Shown here piece after piece: positions 1 to 8,505 of a stretch of DNA of 64,000 nt. The notes beneath the pieces were generated by a model that did not search any database, was not told the origin of the DNA, and saw nothing but the letters and a program-made list of their open reading frames with translations. The position numbers and the translations under genes are program-made. Position 1 is the stretch's first letter, and the number at the start of each line of letters is the position of its first letter. This DNA is from Candidatus Gastranaerophilales bacterium (GTDB lineage: Bacteria > Cyanobacteriota > Vampirovibrionia > Gastranaerophilales > Gastranaerophilaceae), in assembly GCA_944325605.1 (NCBI GenBank), contig CALVAX010000003.1:149491-213490 (forward strand). Reading direction: 5' to 3'.

Positions 1-52
1 CTTTTGCCAGATATTTACCATAGTTGTTTTTTACTGCGCTTACTATACTCAT
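1..52 (-). CDS. 5' end of an unidentified gene (partial)
   Basis: The first 52 bases read on the minus strand from an ATG at 52 as MSIVSAVKNNYGKYLAK and run off the window edge. An AAGG ribosome binding site lies about 9 nt upstream, in the 11-nt gap after the stop codon of the HEAT-repeat gene, so the two probably form one transcript. Too little is visible to name the product. Confidence 0.5.
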   Translation of the reverse strand, partial: MSIVSAVKNNYGKYLAK

Positions 53-63
53 AATCTAAAACC

Positions 64-1008
64 TTATTTCTTTGACTGGTTTTCCGGAACTTCAAATTCT
101 TTTTCCACTACGTTTCCTGACATCTTGAGAAGAATGTTGGCTGCCTGTGATGAGTCCTGTCCGTATCCGGCCGGTGAATTCTGCATTTTTTTCAAAACGT
201 TTACTGTATAATCGTTGCCTGTGCAGGTTCTTGAATCCAGCATGCTTAAGGCAAGAATTCTTATTTGCTGGGATGGATCCTGAAGCATTTTATTTATTAA
301 TGCTGTCAGGGCAGGATCGTCTTTCCGGCTGTCATCTTCCTGAAGTCGTGCGATTACTTCTTTTGCACCCATCATTCTGATTTCCTGGTCTTGACTGTTC
401 AGGTAGTTTTCAAGATTTTTGATGTACTCATCTGTCAGTTCAACAACTTTTCTTTTTTCTGTTTTTTTCTTTTCTTCTGTTTTGGTCGTTTCATTTGTTT
501 CTTTTGTTGTTGTGGAAGTTGTTGTTATATTGGATGCATTTTCACTATTATTTGTGTTATTTGCATTTGCATTATTGTCTGTTAAAGCTTTATAGCTTCC
601 GTTGGCAGAACCGTCTGAGATACCGCCTGCGTAATTATTGATGGTAGCGTTTCCGCCCTGACCGCCCTGCGCGATAATTCCTGCCTGCGGCGGTGTCACA
701 AACTGTCCCGTGTAATAGTTTGACGGATACGCCTGACCTGGCAGCGCCTGCGATTGCGGCATATTTCCCGTCGGATTTATGTTAGGAATTCCGACTGAAG
801 GATTATAGATTTGAATGTTTACTCCTGCATAACTCGGCGGAGCTGCAGTTTGTGCTGCAGGCGCCGTTGCATAATTGTTTGGCGCAACAAGCGGAGGCGG
901 TTGAATAACTTGTGAAGGAGTCTGTTGTGCCGGTTGCGTCTGCATTGGCTTTATCTGCGGCTGAATTGTCTGTATTTGCTGATTTCCCTGATTTTGTACT
1001 GATGTCAT
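64..1008 (-). CDS. HEAT-repeat-like protein with Pro/Gln-rich N-terminus
   Basis: This 314-residue protein is unlike any named enzyme. Residues 1 to about 110 are low-complexity and rich in Gln, Pro, Ala and Asn. Residues 130-185 are Asn/Thr/Lys/Glu-rich and probably disordered. From about residue 188 it becomes helical, with HEAT/ARM-like patterns such as RMMGAKEVIARLQ and QIRILALSMLDSR, which in known families form protein-binding solenoids. No signal peptide is visible, because the start is polar. It is the upstream gene of a minus-strand pair; the next gene begins 11 nt after its stop. I infer a scaffolding or binding role only. Confidence 0.75.
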   Translation of the reverse strand: MTSVQNQGNQQIQTIQPQIKPMQTQPAQQTPSQVIQPPPLVAPNNYATAPAAQTAAPPSYAGVNIQIYNPSVGIPNINPTGNMPQSQALPGQAYPSNYYTGQFVTPPQAGIIAQGGQGGNATINNYAGGISDGSANGSYKALTDNNANANNTNNSENASNITTTSTTTKETNETTKTEEKKKTEKRKVVELTDEYIKNLENYLNSQDQEIRMMGAKEVIARLQEDDSRKDDPALTALINKMLQDPSQQIRILALSMLDSRTCTGNDYTVNVLKKMQNSPAGYGQDSSQAANILLKMSGNVVEKEFEVPENQSKK

Positions 1009-1125
1009 AACACTACCTTATTTAAAATTACTTATATATATAAAGTCGTTTGGGTTTAATTAATTGCTTTAAATTTTTAAAATTTAAGAAATGTTAAGCA
1101 TCTTTTTTCTTCAATTTGTTTTGTC

Positions 1126-1131
1126 TATAAT
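1126..1131 (+). promoter_or_regulatory. -10 box of a probable leaderless promoter
   Basis: A perfect TATAAT ends 6 nt before the ATG at 1138. No Shine-Dalgarno sequence lies between them, so transcription would start at or next to the start codon. The -35 region is only T-rich and weak. Confidence 0.5.
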
Positions 1132-1137
1132 CGTAGT

Positions 1138-1719
1138 ATGGGAAATTATGAAGATACATATCTTGCCCGCAGGCCGCAGGAACTTTGCAATATGTGCGGG
1201 AGATGCTGCAGAGTTGTTACAACCTCAAAACCTTATGAAGAATTATTGAAACTTCAGGCGCAAAATGATGAGGGTGCTTGTGAATTTTTAAAAATTTTTG
1301 TCCCTTATAAATCTGTAGATGAAGCCAGAAAAGTTGATGCCGGAGTTGTTGATAATGTTATTGCTCTGTTGAAAGAAGACGGCAATTATGAAGAAGGAAA
1401 ATTAACTTTTTACGGCTGTAAATATCTTCTTGATAATAATATGTGTTCAATTTATGAGGAGCGTCCTGTTTTATGCCGTCACTGCCCATCTACTCCGTGG
1501 TCTATTGTGCCTCCGGGATGCGGGTTTGAAGGCTGGCTTTTTATGGAAAGAGAAAATGCCAAACAGCGTGTTCGCAAAGCAAAGGAAGATCTTCTTGAAT
1601 TGCAGCTTTTAAAACAAAAAACAGATGATCCGGAAGTTCATAAAAAAATAGCCTCTGTTGAACATAAAATCGCGCATACCATAGATTTGTATAAAAAATA
1701 CGGATCTTACGACTGGTGA
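1138..1719 (+). CDS. YkgJ-family cysteine cluster protein
   Basis: The 193-residue protein has the Cys pattern of the YkgJ/UPF0153 family, whose members are thought to bind zinc or an iron-sulfur cluster. A CxxCxxCC group is at residues 17-24, followed by CKYL, a CSIYEERPVLCRHCP segment and a later PPGCGFEGW. The C-terminal 50 residues form a charged helix. The family has been suggested to act in metal handling or protein modification, but no reaction is established. The gene stands alone between minus-strand neighbours. It has no ribosome binding site, and a TATAAT box immediately upstream suggests a leaderless mRNA. Confidence 0.8.
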   Translation: MGNYEDTYLARRPQELCNMCGRCCRVVTTSKPYEELLKLQAQNDEGACEFLKIFVPYKSVDEARKVDAGVVDNVIALLKEDGNYEEGKLTFYGCKYLLDNNMCSIYEERPVLCRHCPSTPWSIVPPGCGFEGWLFMERENAKQRVRKAKEDLLELQLLKQKTDDPEVHKKIASVEHKIAHTIDLYKKYGSYDW

Positions 1720-1724
1720 TTTTT

Positions 1725-1821
1725 GGGATGTATATAGCAAATTCGGCCAAAAATTTCGGACTAAAGTCCTCAGAATGACGGGCTTTTATAGTATCTGTGG
1801 AATTTGTGCTATATAAGTCCC
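1725..1821. repeat. 97-bp MITE-like palindromic element
   Basis: Imperfect terminal inverted repeats of about 20 bp begin GGGATGTATATAGC on the left and end GCTATATAAGTCCC on the right. The centre holds a CTCAGAATGAC segment shared with the other dispersed repeats. The left end recurs at 55183, showing that this is a mobile or dispersed family. Confidence 0.6.
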
Positions 1822-1827
1822 TGATTT

Positions 1828-4323
1828 TTAAGCCTTGACAAGTTTTGCTCTGTAAAATTCAGTATTTATGTTTAGTTTTGAGCCGATATCAAGTAGCATT
1901 TCAACAAATCTTCTGTCGCTTTTTCTGTTGGAATTTTGGCTTGATTCTATAATTTCTCCAATATTCAGGTAGATTTTGGAGAAGAATATATTTTGAGCTT
2001 CTGAAATATCAACTTCAAGCTCAAGTTTTTCAATATATTCAAATAGTTCAAGCACAACATCCGCCTGCTGGATTTCAAAGCTGTAAGCAAGCCTGTTTAT
2101 ATTCTGTCGTATTTTTTTGCTGAATATGTTGTTGGAAGGCTGTTTGTCCAGTTTAATTCCCATTGACTTGGCTTCAAAATTTATATCCATAGCCTGCTGA
2201 AGCACTGCCGGTTCAACAAAACCGTTTGAATCCGCAATAAGTTCATTGAATTTTCGGCTGAGTGCGTATTCGGCCGCAATCTTGAATTCATCCGGAATTG
2301 CAAGACCGAGAGTCTGCATGTGATAGATTGAACCTTTGCCTTCGTCATACATATCCTGATAGATTTGGGCAAATTTTTCCATTTTGTCTTTAAGCAGTCT
2401 TTGAAGAATTTTGCGTCTTTCTTCAATAAATATATCTTTAAGAGTGAAGTAATCTTTGCCGAAGTTTTCATCCAGTGCGCGGATAATTTCGGTTAAAGGA
2501 TTGAGCATAAATGTCTTGATAAGATCATTTTTCATCTTGTTATATTCAAAGTCGTCAGAATATTCTTTAATCGCACAGTGGAAGTCGCCTCCTGAGTATT
2601 GCATAAGCGCAAACATCAAGTTTGATTTTTGAAGTGTAATTCTTGAGCGGAGTTCTATATGTCCGACAACAAAATTTGAGTTGCCTTTTTGTACTTTCTG
2701 GTAGTCATTTCTTGTAATTGAATAGCAATAGACATCTTCTTCGTCTTCAAAATCCTGATAAAGTGATGATATTGCCCACAAGCTTGCAACCTGTTTGGTT
2801 GTAACTATTGACGGTTTTACAAAGTTATTGAAAATATCCCTGCCTGTTCCGTATTCGGTAATGTTGCTTTTTGCCTCAGACAGAATTTCAGTGAAACGGG
2901 TTTCAAAGTCTTTCTTTGTAAATACTGCCGCCAGCTGCATTGCCCGTGCAGCATATTTCATAATCTGGACAGTTTCAATACCTGAAATTTCAGAGAAGAA
3001 CCATCCGCAGCTTGTATACATCAGCTGTGCCTGACGCTGAATTTCCAGTAATTCCATAGCTTTGACCTTATCTTCATCTGACAAATCAGGCAGGAAGTTT
3101 TCTTTATGAAATTTATTGACACTCAATGAGCTTCTGTCAAGGATGACGTCAATGTAGTTGTTTCTTACATCCCAGCAGTTTTTGCTGAAATATTTTGGCC
3201 CTTCTGTTTCAAACAGTTTTGCAAGTTCATCTCTTAAGTAATCAAGAGCATCTCTTAATGGTTTTCTCCATTTTTGATTCCAGCCGGGGTGTCCGCCTGT
3301 TGAGCATCCGCAGTCTTCTTTCCAGCGGCCGACACCATGGAAACAGCTCCAGCTTGAAGCCTGTTTTATATCCACTTCATAATCACTTCTGCAATTTTCA
3401 AGGTATTCGCCGTAGTTTGTAATTGTAAAGCCTTCTTCTTTAGCTTTAATCTGTAAAACATAAGCAAGAGCCATATCGCCAAATTTAGTGTGATGTCCGT
3501 AGCTTTCGCCGTCAGTTGCAATGTGGATAAGCTGAGGATAGTCACGGCAGTCGGATACGCCGTCCCTTAAGCGTTTGGCAAATTTATTCCCGTCCTTCAA
3601 GAGTTCATCAAAGGCTACAGATCTTGATATCGCGCCGTCGTAAAAGAATAAATCTATAAATTTTCCAGGTGCAGATTTTATGTAATATCTGTAAGACCTT
3701 GCAGGATCAATATTTCCCCAGCTTACGTCCGTCCAGTCTTTATCGTCTTCTTTTCGGATTTTTAAGGCCTGATAAGGGGATAGCACCGTAAATTTAATAC
3801 CGTTTTCTTCCAGAACTCTTAAAGTATCATCATCAACAGCCGTTTCTGCAAGCCACATCCCTTCCGGCTTTCTGCCGAATCTGTATTCAAAATCTTTTAT
3901 TCCCCATTTTACCTGAGTAATTTTATCGTTTTCATTTGCAAGCGGCATGATTATGTGGTTGTAGACCTGCGCCATTGCATTTCCATGCCCGTCGTGTTCG
4001 GCAATGCTTTCAATGTCTGCTTTTATTATTCTTTCATAAGTCAATGGTGCAAACTGCTCCATCCATGAAAGAAGCGTCGGGCCAAAGTTGAAACTTATAT
4101 GTTCATAGTTGTTTACAATATCAAGAATTCTGTTTCTGCTGTCTACGATTTTTGAAACGGAGTTAGGATTGTAGCATTCTTTGTTTATTCTTTCATTCCA
4201 GTCATGGAAAGGCAGTGCGCTGTCCTGAAGTTCAATAGCTTCAAGCCATGGGTTTTCTCTTGGCGGCTGGTAAAAATGCCCGTGTATTGTTAAGTATTTT
4301 TTATTTTGTTTTGCTTCAGTCAT
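1828..4323 (-). CDS. Glycoside hydrolase family 57 protein (DUF3536 type)
   Basis: At 831 residues this is a typical GH57 protein carrying a C-terminal DUF3536 region. Visible GH57 motifs include the N-terminal HGHFYQP at 14-20, WLAE at 157-160 with the likely nucleophile Glu160, and ATDGESYGHH near 268-277 with the likely acid/base Asp. GH57 enzymes act on alpha-glucans as amylases, branching enzymes or 4-alpha-glucanotransferases. The exact substrate of the DUF3536 subgroup is not known to me. There is no signal peptide, so it should be cytoplasmic and may act on storage glycogen. An AAGGAG ribosome binding site precedes the ATG. An exported protein lies just upstream on the same strand. 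Confidence 0.88.
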   Translation of the reverse strand: MTEAKQNKKYLTIHGHFYQPPRENPWLEAIELQDSALPFHDWNERINKECYNPNSVSKIVDSRNRILDIVNNYEHISFNFGPTLLSWMEQFAPLTYERIIKADIESIAEHDGHGNAMAQVYNHIIMPLANENDKITQVKWGIKDFEYRFGRKPEGMWLAETAVDDDTLRVLEENGIKFTVLSPYQALKIRKEDDKDWTDVSWGNIDPARSYRYYIKSAPGKFIDLFFYDGAISRSVAFDELLKDGNKFAKRLRDGVSDCRDYPQLIHIATDGESYGHHTKFGDMALAYVLQIKAKEEGFTITNYGEYLENCRSDYEVDIKQASSWSCFHGVGRWKEDCGCSTGGHPGWNQKWRKPLRDALDYLRDELAKLFETEGPKYFSKNCWDVRNNYIDVILDRSSLSVNKFHKENFLPDLSDEDKVKAMELLEIQRQAQLMYTSCGWFFSEISGIETVQIMKYAARAMQLAAVFTKKDFETRFTEILSEAKSNITEYGTGRDIFNNFVKPSIVTTKQVASLWAISSLYQDFEDEEDVYCYSITRNDYQKVQKGNSNFVVGHIELRSRITLQKSNLMFALMQYSGGDFHCAIKEYSDDFEYNKMKNDLIKTFMLNPLTEIIRALDENFGKDYFTLKDIFIEERRKILQRLLKDKMEKFAQIYQDMYDEGKGSIYHMQTLGLAIPDEFKIAAEYALSRKFNELIADSNGFVEPAVLQQAMDINFEAKSMGIKLDKQPSNNIFSKKIRQNINRLAYSFEIQQADVVLELFEYIEKLELEVDISEAQNIFFSKIYLNIGEIIESSQNSNRKSDRRFVEMLLDIGSKLNINTEFYRAKLVKA

Positions 4324-4368
4324 TCTCTAACTCCTTAAAATGTGTTTTGTGGTTTGAATAAACACTAA

Positions 4369-4878
4369 TTATTTTTTTTCAGTTTTTGCTTTTGTGCTCA
4401 AAACTTTGAACTGTTCGGCATCCATCCATACATCCCCGAGGGCATTTGAGAATACTTTGCCTGAAAACTCAATTTCATCGCCTGCATCAAGGTCTATGTG
4501 TTTCTCTGCTTCTGTCCGTTTTATGAATATTTTTAATTCGGATAACGGAACATTGTGGTCAAGCACGTCAGGACGCTGGATTAAAAATGATATGTAATCT
4601 TCAGAACTTTTCATTGCCGGTTTATAATCAAGTCCCAGTGTTGAATATTTGTCAAATTTAGCTTTTATTCTTACATATTTGTTGAGGTAAAAAGATGGAT
4701 TATTTACCATATCAAGAGGATTAACATTCATGTAAGTTCGGGTTGCGGAAGGTGCTGCAACTGATATAAGAGGATTTTCAAGATTAATTCCTGCTCCGTT
4801 TGTCACTCCTGTTGCTGCTGTTATTCCCAAAAATGATGATAAAACCAATACAGGTATGATGTATTTAAATTTTGCCAT
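4369..4878 (-). CDS. Exported OB-fold-like protein
   Basis: The 169-residue product begins with a signal peptide (MAKFKYIIPVLVLSSFLG then small residues) and probably matures near residue 30. The rest has the alternating pattern of a small beta-barrel: a stretch starting NPLDMVNNPSFYLNKYVRIKAKF, then FLIQRP, LKIFIKR and DEIEFSGKVFSNALGDVWMDAEQF. This resembles tRNA_anti-like or OB-fold proteins of the envelope, but the match is inferred from pattern only. A GAAGGG ribosome binding site and a TAGAAT -10-like box lie upstream. It ends 46 nt before the GH57 gene. Confidence 0.65.
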   Translation of the reverse strand: MAKFKYIIPVLVLSSFLGITAATGVTNGAGINLENPLISVAAPSATRTYMNVNPLDMVNNPSFYLNKYVRIKAKFDKYSTLGLDYKPAMKSSEDYISFLIQRPDVLDHNVPLSELKIFIKRTEAEKHIDLDAGDEIEFSGKVFSNALGDVWMDAEQFKVLSTKAKTEKK

Positions 4879-5110
4879 TGCTGTTTCCCTTCTTTATTTC
4901 TCAACAACATTATTCTATCACATAAATCATTTTTTTGCATATATCGTGTGCGGTGATTTGAATGTCGGAATTTTCAAAAATCAAATTTATCCTGACGGTG
5001 CGGGCAGCAGATGCAGGAAAAGATTAATATATCAGGATTGCGGGTCAAGTGCGGATTTCTGTATAATATTTACACAAATATTTTTCTTGTAATCATTTTT
5101 TTAAATGATT

Positions 5111-5130
5111 GCTTAAAAATATTTTTAAGC
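5111..5130. repeat. Perfect 20-bp palindrome in the 4879-5216 intergenic region
   Basis: GCTTAAAAATATTTTTAAGC is a perfect inverted repeat in the 338-bp region between two divergently transcribed exported-protein genes. A second hairpin, ATCATTTTTTTAAATGAT, lies directly to its left. The pair may be an operator or a cruciform. Nothing else recognisable is in this gap. Confidence 0.4.
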
Positions 5131-5216
5131 CATTATGGATATACTCAAGCTATGAAATTGATATCTTGAAGATAGATTGTTATTTACCCCCATATTGTGT
5201 TGAAGGAATAAAACAA

Positions 5217-6167
5217 ATGAAAAAAATATTAAAAGTTTTATTGCTAAGTGCGATACTCTCAAATATATTTACCCCGTGTTTTTCTGAAGAGAGCACTCCG
5301 GCTGCCGAAATCGCACGATTACCGTTAGCTGCACCGGTTGAATATACAAAAGAGGATACTCTTGAAAAAGAGTCTGTCCCTTCTAATGAGGAGGTTCCTT
5401 CAACAGATACAACGGCAGCAGAGGATTTTAAGGACACGAAACCGGATGAAAACAGTGTTGTTAATCTTGTTGATGAAGAGGAAACAACATCATCTTCGTG
5501 TCCTGACAATCCGATTCTGGTACAGAGAAGCGGAACAATAGAAGCTTTTAAGACAACATATAAATGTCTCGCAGGAAGAGAGCTTACTGCAATGTTTATT
5601 GAAAAAGGCAGAACTTTTGAAGTTAAATCACTGCAGCCAATGTCTTACGAGTCAACAGGCGGATCCGAAGTTCAGTTTGAAACATTGTATCCTGAAAGAG
5701 TTTTTATGCAAAAAGACCCGATGAAACTTGTATTTACAGGTGAAATTGTTAAAAATAAACCTCCCAGAAAAGGCGGAGGCAGCGGAACTTTGAAAGTTTT
5801 GATAAAGAATGTAAAATTAGAAAATGTTATATATCCTGCAGAAGCTTACATTACAAAAATGAATAAAAAAGGCGTTTTGTTCGGCGCAGTTGCAATTCCT
5901 TCAAATTATAAAGATAACCTTGCTGACACCGCAAATGACGGCACAATTCATACTATTTACAAAGACCCCTGCAAAACAACTGCTGATGAGTGTGTTGATA
6001 CGGTTGTAAGGCCTTTTTATTTTTTGACGGGAGCGCTTTTGCAAACGGCTGATCTTTTACTTGCGCCGATAGTTGCATTTTTTATGCCAGGAAATGAAGT
6101 TTTTATTCCCGAGGGAACAGAGTTTGAAATAAAAATGGAAAAGGATATTCCTGTATTAGAGATATAG
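5217..6167 (+). CDS. Exported protein, function unknown
   Basis: The start is placed at the ATG at 5217, which has a GAAGGA ribosome binding site and begins a clean signal peptide (MKKILKVLLLSAILSNIF). The open frame upstream has neither. The mature part first has about 80 acidic, Ser/Thr/Glu-rich residues, likely a disordered linker. It then has a beta-rich domain with the segments LVQRSGTIEAFKTTYKC and KVLIKNVKLENVIYPAEAY. Near the end is a hydrophobic stretch (FYFLTGALLQTADLLLAPIV) that could be a membrane or barrel-plug segment. I do not recognise the family. It probably resides in the envelope. Confidence 0.7.
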   Translation: MKKILKVLLLSAILSNIFTPCFSEESTPAAEIARLPLAAPVEYTKEDTLEKESVPSNEEVPSTDTTAAEDFKDTKPDENSVVNLVDEEETTSSSCPDNPILVQRSGTIEAFKTTYKCLAGRELTAMFIEKGRTFEVKSLQPMSYESTGGSEVQFETLYPERVFMQKDPMKLVFTGEIVKNKPPRKGGGSGTLKVLIKNVKLENVIYPAEAYITKMNKKGVLFGAVAIPSNYKDNLADTANDGTIHTIYKDPCKTTADECVDTVVRPFYFLTGALLQTADLLLAPIVAFFMPGNEVFIPEGTEFEIKMEKDIPVLEI

Positions 6168-6300
6168 GCATAAAAAAAAGACCTGTCATTTCTGCCAAGC
6201 CTTAGTATATCAAACGTGAAAACCATTGATATTTATAAATTGTACATAGTATTAAAGATGTAACTTATATAATTAGTAATAGAGTTGATTTTTTAGGGGA

Positions 6301-6384
6301 TAAGCTTGTTATATTTTAAACCAAACCGCAAAAGAAAAAATCTTGTCGCAACCCCGAAAAAAGTGCCTGGATATAACAAGCTTA
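6301..6384. repeat. 84-bp element with perfect 14-bp inverted ends
   Basis: TAAGCTTGTTATAT at 6301-6314 is exactly complementary to ATATAACAAGCTTA at 6371-6384, enclosing 56 nt that contain a small AAGA/TCTT hairpin. The element sits in the 319-bp gap between an exported-protein gene and a convergent Cro/CI regulator. It could be a structured RNA, a miniature element or a binding site. No flanking target duplication is visible. I see nothing else in this gap. Confidence 0.5.
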
Positions 6385-6486
6385 CTATAATAATATACCC
6401 TGTTTTTCGTATTTTTTCACCACTCAAAAGGATAACTTTTATTTTATCAAATTAGCATAATAGGACTAATCCTTAAGAATTAGATT

Positions 6487-6819
6487 TTAATTGTTTTTAA
6501 ATAGACTCAAATTATAGATCATTTTGTATAAGAATTCAATTTCTTTTTCGTCTGCATGTTCAAGATAAGTATGAATCTCTTTTAATAAAATATTCTTATT
6601 GTTAAAGTGTTCAAAATCAAATAAATCTACAACTTTTGCATCTAAGGCCTTTGCAATTTTTTCAATATTTTCAGGAAGTGGAAAGTGGGTTCCTTTTTCT
6701 AATTTTGAAATGTTAGGAGGTTCTATTCCAATACGTTCGGCAAGCTGTTCTTGCGTAAATCCTTTGTTTTTTCGAAGTTCTTTTACTCTTTTACCGAATT
6801 TTTGTTTAATGTTTGTCAT
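6487..6819 (-). CDS. XRE/Cro-CI family helix-turn-helix regulator
   Basis: Starting at the ATG at 6819, which has a strong GGAGG five bases upstream, the product is 110 residues. Residues 1-65 are a classic Cro/CI domain (GKRVKELRKNKGFTQEQLA, then PNISKLEKG). The C-terminal 40 residues form a helix that is probably for dimerisation. Such proteins usually repress their own or neighbouring promoters. It is divergent from the unknown gene at 7000 and lies in a patch bounded by repeats and tRNA-Gly fragments, which suggests an accessory or phage-derived origin. A 12-residue longer start is possible but has no ribosome binding site. Confidence 0.85.
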   Translation of the reverse strand: MTNIKQKFGKRVKELRKNKGFTQEQLAERIGIEPPNISKLEKGTHFPLPENIEKIAKALDAKVVDLFDFEHFNNKNILLKEIHTYLEHADEKEIEFLYKMIYNLSLFKNN

Positions 6820-6999
6820 AACAGCCTCCATATAAAAGAATAATTGTCTATTCAAATAAAATACATAATAAGTTATGACAATTTTTGTGTGTAAATATTC
6901 CTATAATCATATGATGTGTAAAAATTATTAATAAGATATATTAATTTTAATGATGTTTTATAATGTGTTAGGAATGTTTAAAGTAAGGACTGATGAGCT

Positions 7000-7413
7000 A
7001 TGAATAATCAAGAATGGAAGGAAGAATTTTTAGAAAATGAATTAAATCTAAAAAGAATCGGAAGAACAAAACTATTTAAAAATTCTGTATTAATTATCTC
7101 ACCCGCATTGACCGCTAATTGGTTTGGGATAAGACCTGAACAGAAATTCTTGATTGATGAAGAGTTAAATACAGGTTCAAGGTGTTTTTTATTGTTGCGG
7201 TTAATTGATAAGGAACTATTTCTATTGGCGGATTATAAGGATATAAAACCAATGATGGATAATGCTGTACCTAAAAGTGGACATTTTCATTTTTCTTTGA
7301 AACAAAGTAATACAAATTCTTACATTATTAAAAATAGAGCATCAGAAACTGGAATAAAAGTTTTGCCAATTTCAGAAGAAGAAATTAAAAGGAGAATAAA
7401 AAATGAAATTTAA
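7000..7413 (+). CDS. Hypothetical protein, 137 residues
   Basis: I do not recognise this protein. It is soluble and charged, with alternating hydrophobic segments such as SVLIISPALTANWFGI and CFLLLRLIDKELFLLADY that suggest a small mixed alpha/beta domain, and it ends in a basic tail. Its last 11 bases overlap the start of the exported protein at 7403, so the two are probably co-transcribed and translationally coupled. Divergent from the Cro/CI gene at 6819, it may be controlled by that regulator. Confidence 0.6.
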   Translation: MNNQEWKEEFLENELNLKRIGRTKLFKNSVLIISPALTANWFGIRPEQKFLIDEELNTGSRCFLLLRLIDKELFLLADYKDIKPMMDNAVPKSGHFHFSLKQSNTNSYIIKNRASETGIKVLPISEEEIKRRIKNEI

Positions 7414-7897
7414 GGTTTTGTCGATTTTATTAGTACTTATGATTGCGCTTCCTGCCAATGCTGTGAATTGTGAAAAGAAACCATGTCACAAAAAATGTAT
7501 AGCGAGTCAGCCTGATTATATAAAAAACCAATGTCGCTGCAATAAAAGGAAAAAGGTTTATTATTGGCGGGTTCCAGAATATGATCCTGCTTGCGATGGT
7601 AGTGTGGAACAATATATAATAAAATATTGTGAAGCTAAACGTATATATGATCAAACTTTTTTAAATTACACCGATCCTTATATTCCAAATTCTTATACTC
7701 CAAGTTATGATCAAAACTGTGACGGTTCTTATGAGCAGTATTTGGAAAATATAAAGGAATTGAAAAAAATACAGGCAATTAACAATGCGGCGGATGCCCT
7801 TAGACAACCTATACAGGTAAATCATACTATATATGGGCAAATGAATCATAATATAAACGGAACTATAAGAACAAATAATTACTACTACGGATATTGA
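7403..7897 (+). CDS. Exported Cys-rich protein with duplicated CDGS motif
   Basis: The 164-residue protein starts with a signal peptide (MKFKVLSILLVLMIALPANA) and a run of cysteines (CEKKPCHKKC, CRC). It then has two copies of a motif of the form YDxxCDGSxEQY, at roughly residues 53-66 and 99-112, separated by a Tyr/Pro-rich linker. The C-terminus is Asn/Tyr-rich. The cysteines suggest disulfides in the envelope. It overlaps the preceding unknown gene and needs a partner to be interpreted. No named family is recognised. Confidence 0.6.
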   Translation: MKFKVLSILLVLMIALPANAVNCEKKPCHKKCIASQPDYIKNQCRCNKRKKVYYWRVPEYDPACDGSVEQYIIKYCEAKRIYDQTFLNYTDPYIPNSYTPSYDQNCDGSYEQYLENIKELKKIQAINNAADALRQPIQVNHTIYGQMNHNINGTIRTNNYYYGY

Positions 7898-7905
7898 TTT
7901 ATAAT

Positions 7906-8105
7906 AAGACGAGACTGTCTTGGCCTGCTCGCATTAAACGCGTCTCCGGTTGAGTGTTCAAGAATATAGTTCTTTCACACTCAAGCCTCCGCACTTTGCT
8001 CGCAGGCCGCTCGAACTCAAAATGATTTCTCGTCCATAGTCATTCAGGCTAATAAAAAACACCCATCTGGTGATGAGTGTTCTTTATTAGCGGAAGACGA
8101 GACTG
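7906..8105. repeat. 200-bp direct repeat, left copy
   Basis: This segment is nearly identical to 8306-8505, at an exact offset of 400 bp. It contains a strong hairpin at 7950-7984 (TTGAGTGT ... ACACTCAA), a terminator-like hairpin and, at its right end, the last 15 bases of the tRNA-Gly gene (GCGGAAGACGAGACT). Confidence 0.8.
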
Positions 8106-8262
8106 GTCTTGGATTTGCTCCACGCTCACAGAATTTTGTCTTATGAGCGATGCTCAAGCCGACAAAATCTGTTCGCTATCCGGATTTGCTCGCTGTGCTC
8201 GCCTAATCCGTCCGCAAATCCGCCGAACTCGCAACTCGCTCGTTCTCGTCAGCGTCATTCCA

Positions 8263-8316
8263 AATAAAAAAGCTCCACCAAAAGGTGAAGCTTCTTTATT
8301 AGCGGAAGACGAGACT
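8263..8316 (-). pseudogene. tRNA-Gly 3' fragment with its own terminator
   Basis: Bases 8302-8316 match the 3' end of the intact tRNA-Gly. Reading on the minus strand they are followed by a hairpin (AAGCTTCACC tttt GGTGGAGCTT) and a T-run, as for the real gene. A similar fragment is at 8090-8104. These look like remnants of duplicated tRNA ends or of attachment sites. The 7898-8489 gap holds only these repeats. Confidence 0.55.
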
Positions 8317-8505
8317 GGTCTTGCTCGCTCGCATTAAACGTGTCTCCGGTTGAGTGTTCAAGAATATAATTCTTTCACACTCAAGCCTCCGCACTTTGCT
8401 CGCAGGCCGCTCGAACTCAAAATGATTTCTCGTCCATAGTCATTCAGGCTAATAAAAAACACCCATCTGACGATGAGTGTTCTTTATTAGCGGAAGACGA
8501 GACTC
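8306..8505. repeat. 200-bp direct repeat, right copy
   Basis: Near-identical copy of 7906-8105. It runs through the terminator of tRNA-Gly and into the tRNA acceptor and T-stem, where the two copies diverge. Confidence 0.8.
8449..8489 (-). terminator. Rho-independent terminator of tRNA-Gly
   Basis: On the minus strand, AACACTCATC and GATGGGTGTT form a stem with a 4-nt loop, followed by TTTTTATT, directly after the tRNA 3' end. Confidence 0.7.

Noticed and set aside
5180..5509. 109-codon minus-strand frame opposite the exported protein
   Set aside because: It is the antisense shadow of the Ser/Thr/Glu-rich linker of the gene at 5217, and has no ribosome binding site.
6301..6384. SAM-type riboswitch
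   Set aside because: Only a short GCAACCCC...GTGCC similarity exists. The P2 arm and kink-turn are missing and no suitable downstream gene lies on the plus strand.
8077..8337. 86-codon plus-strand frame in the tRNA repeat region
   Set aside because: It lies across the repeated hairpins and tRNA fragments and has repeat-derived composition and no ribosome binding site.
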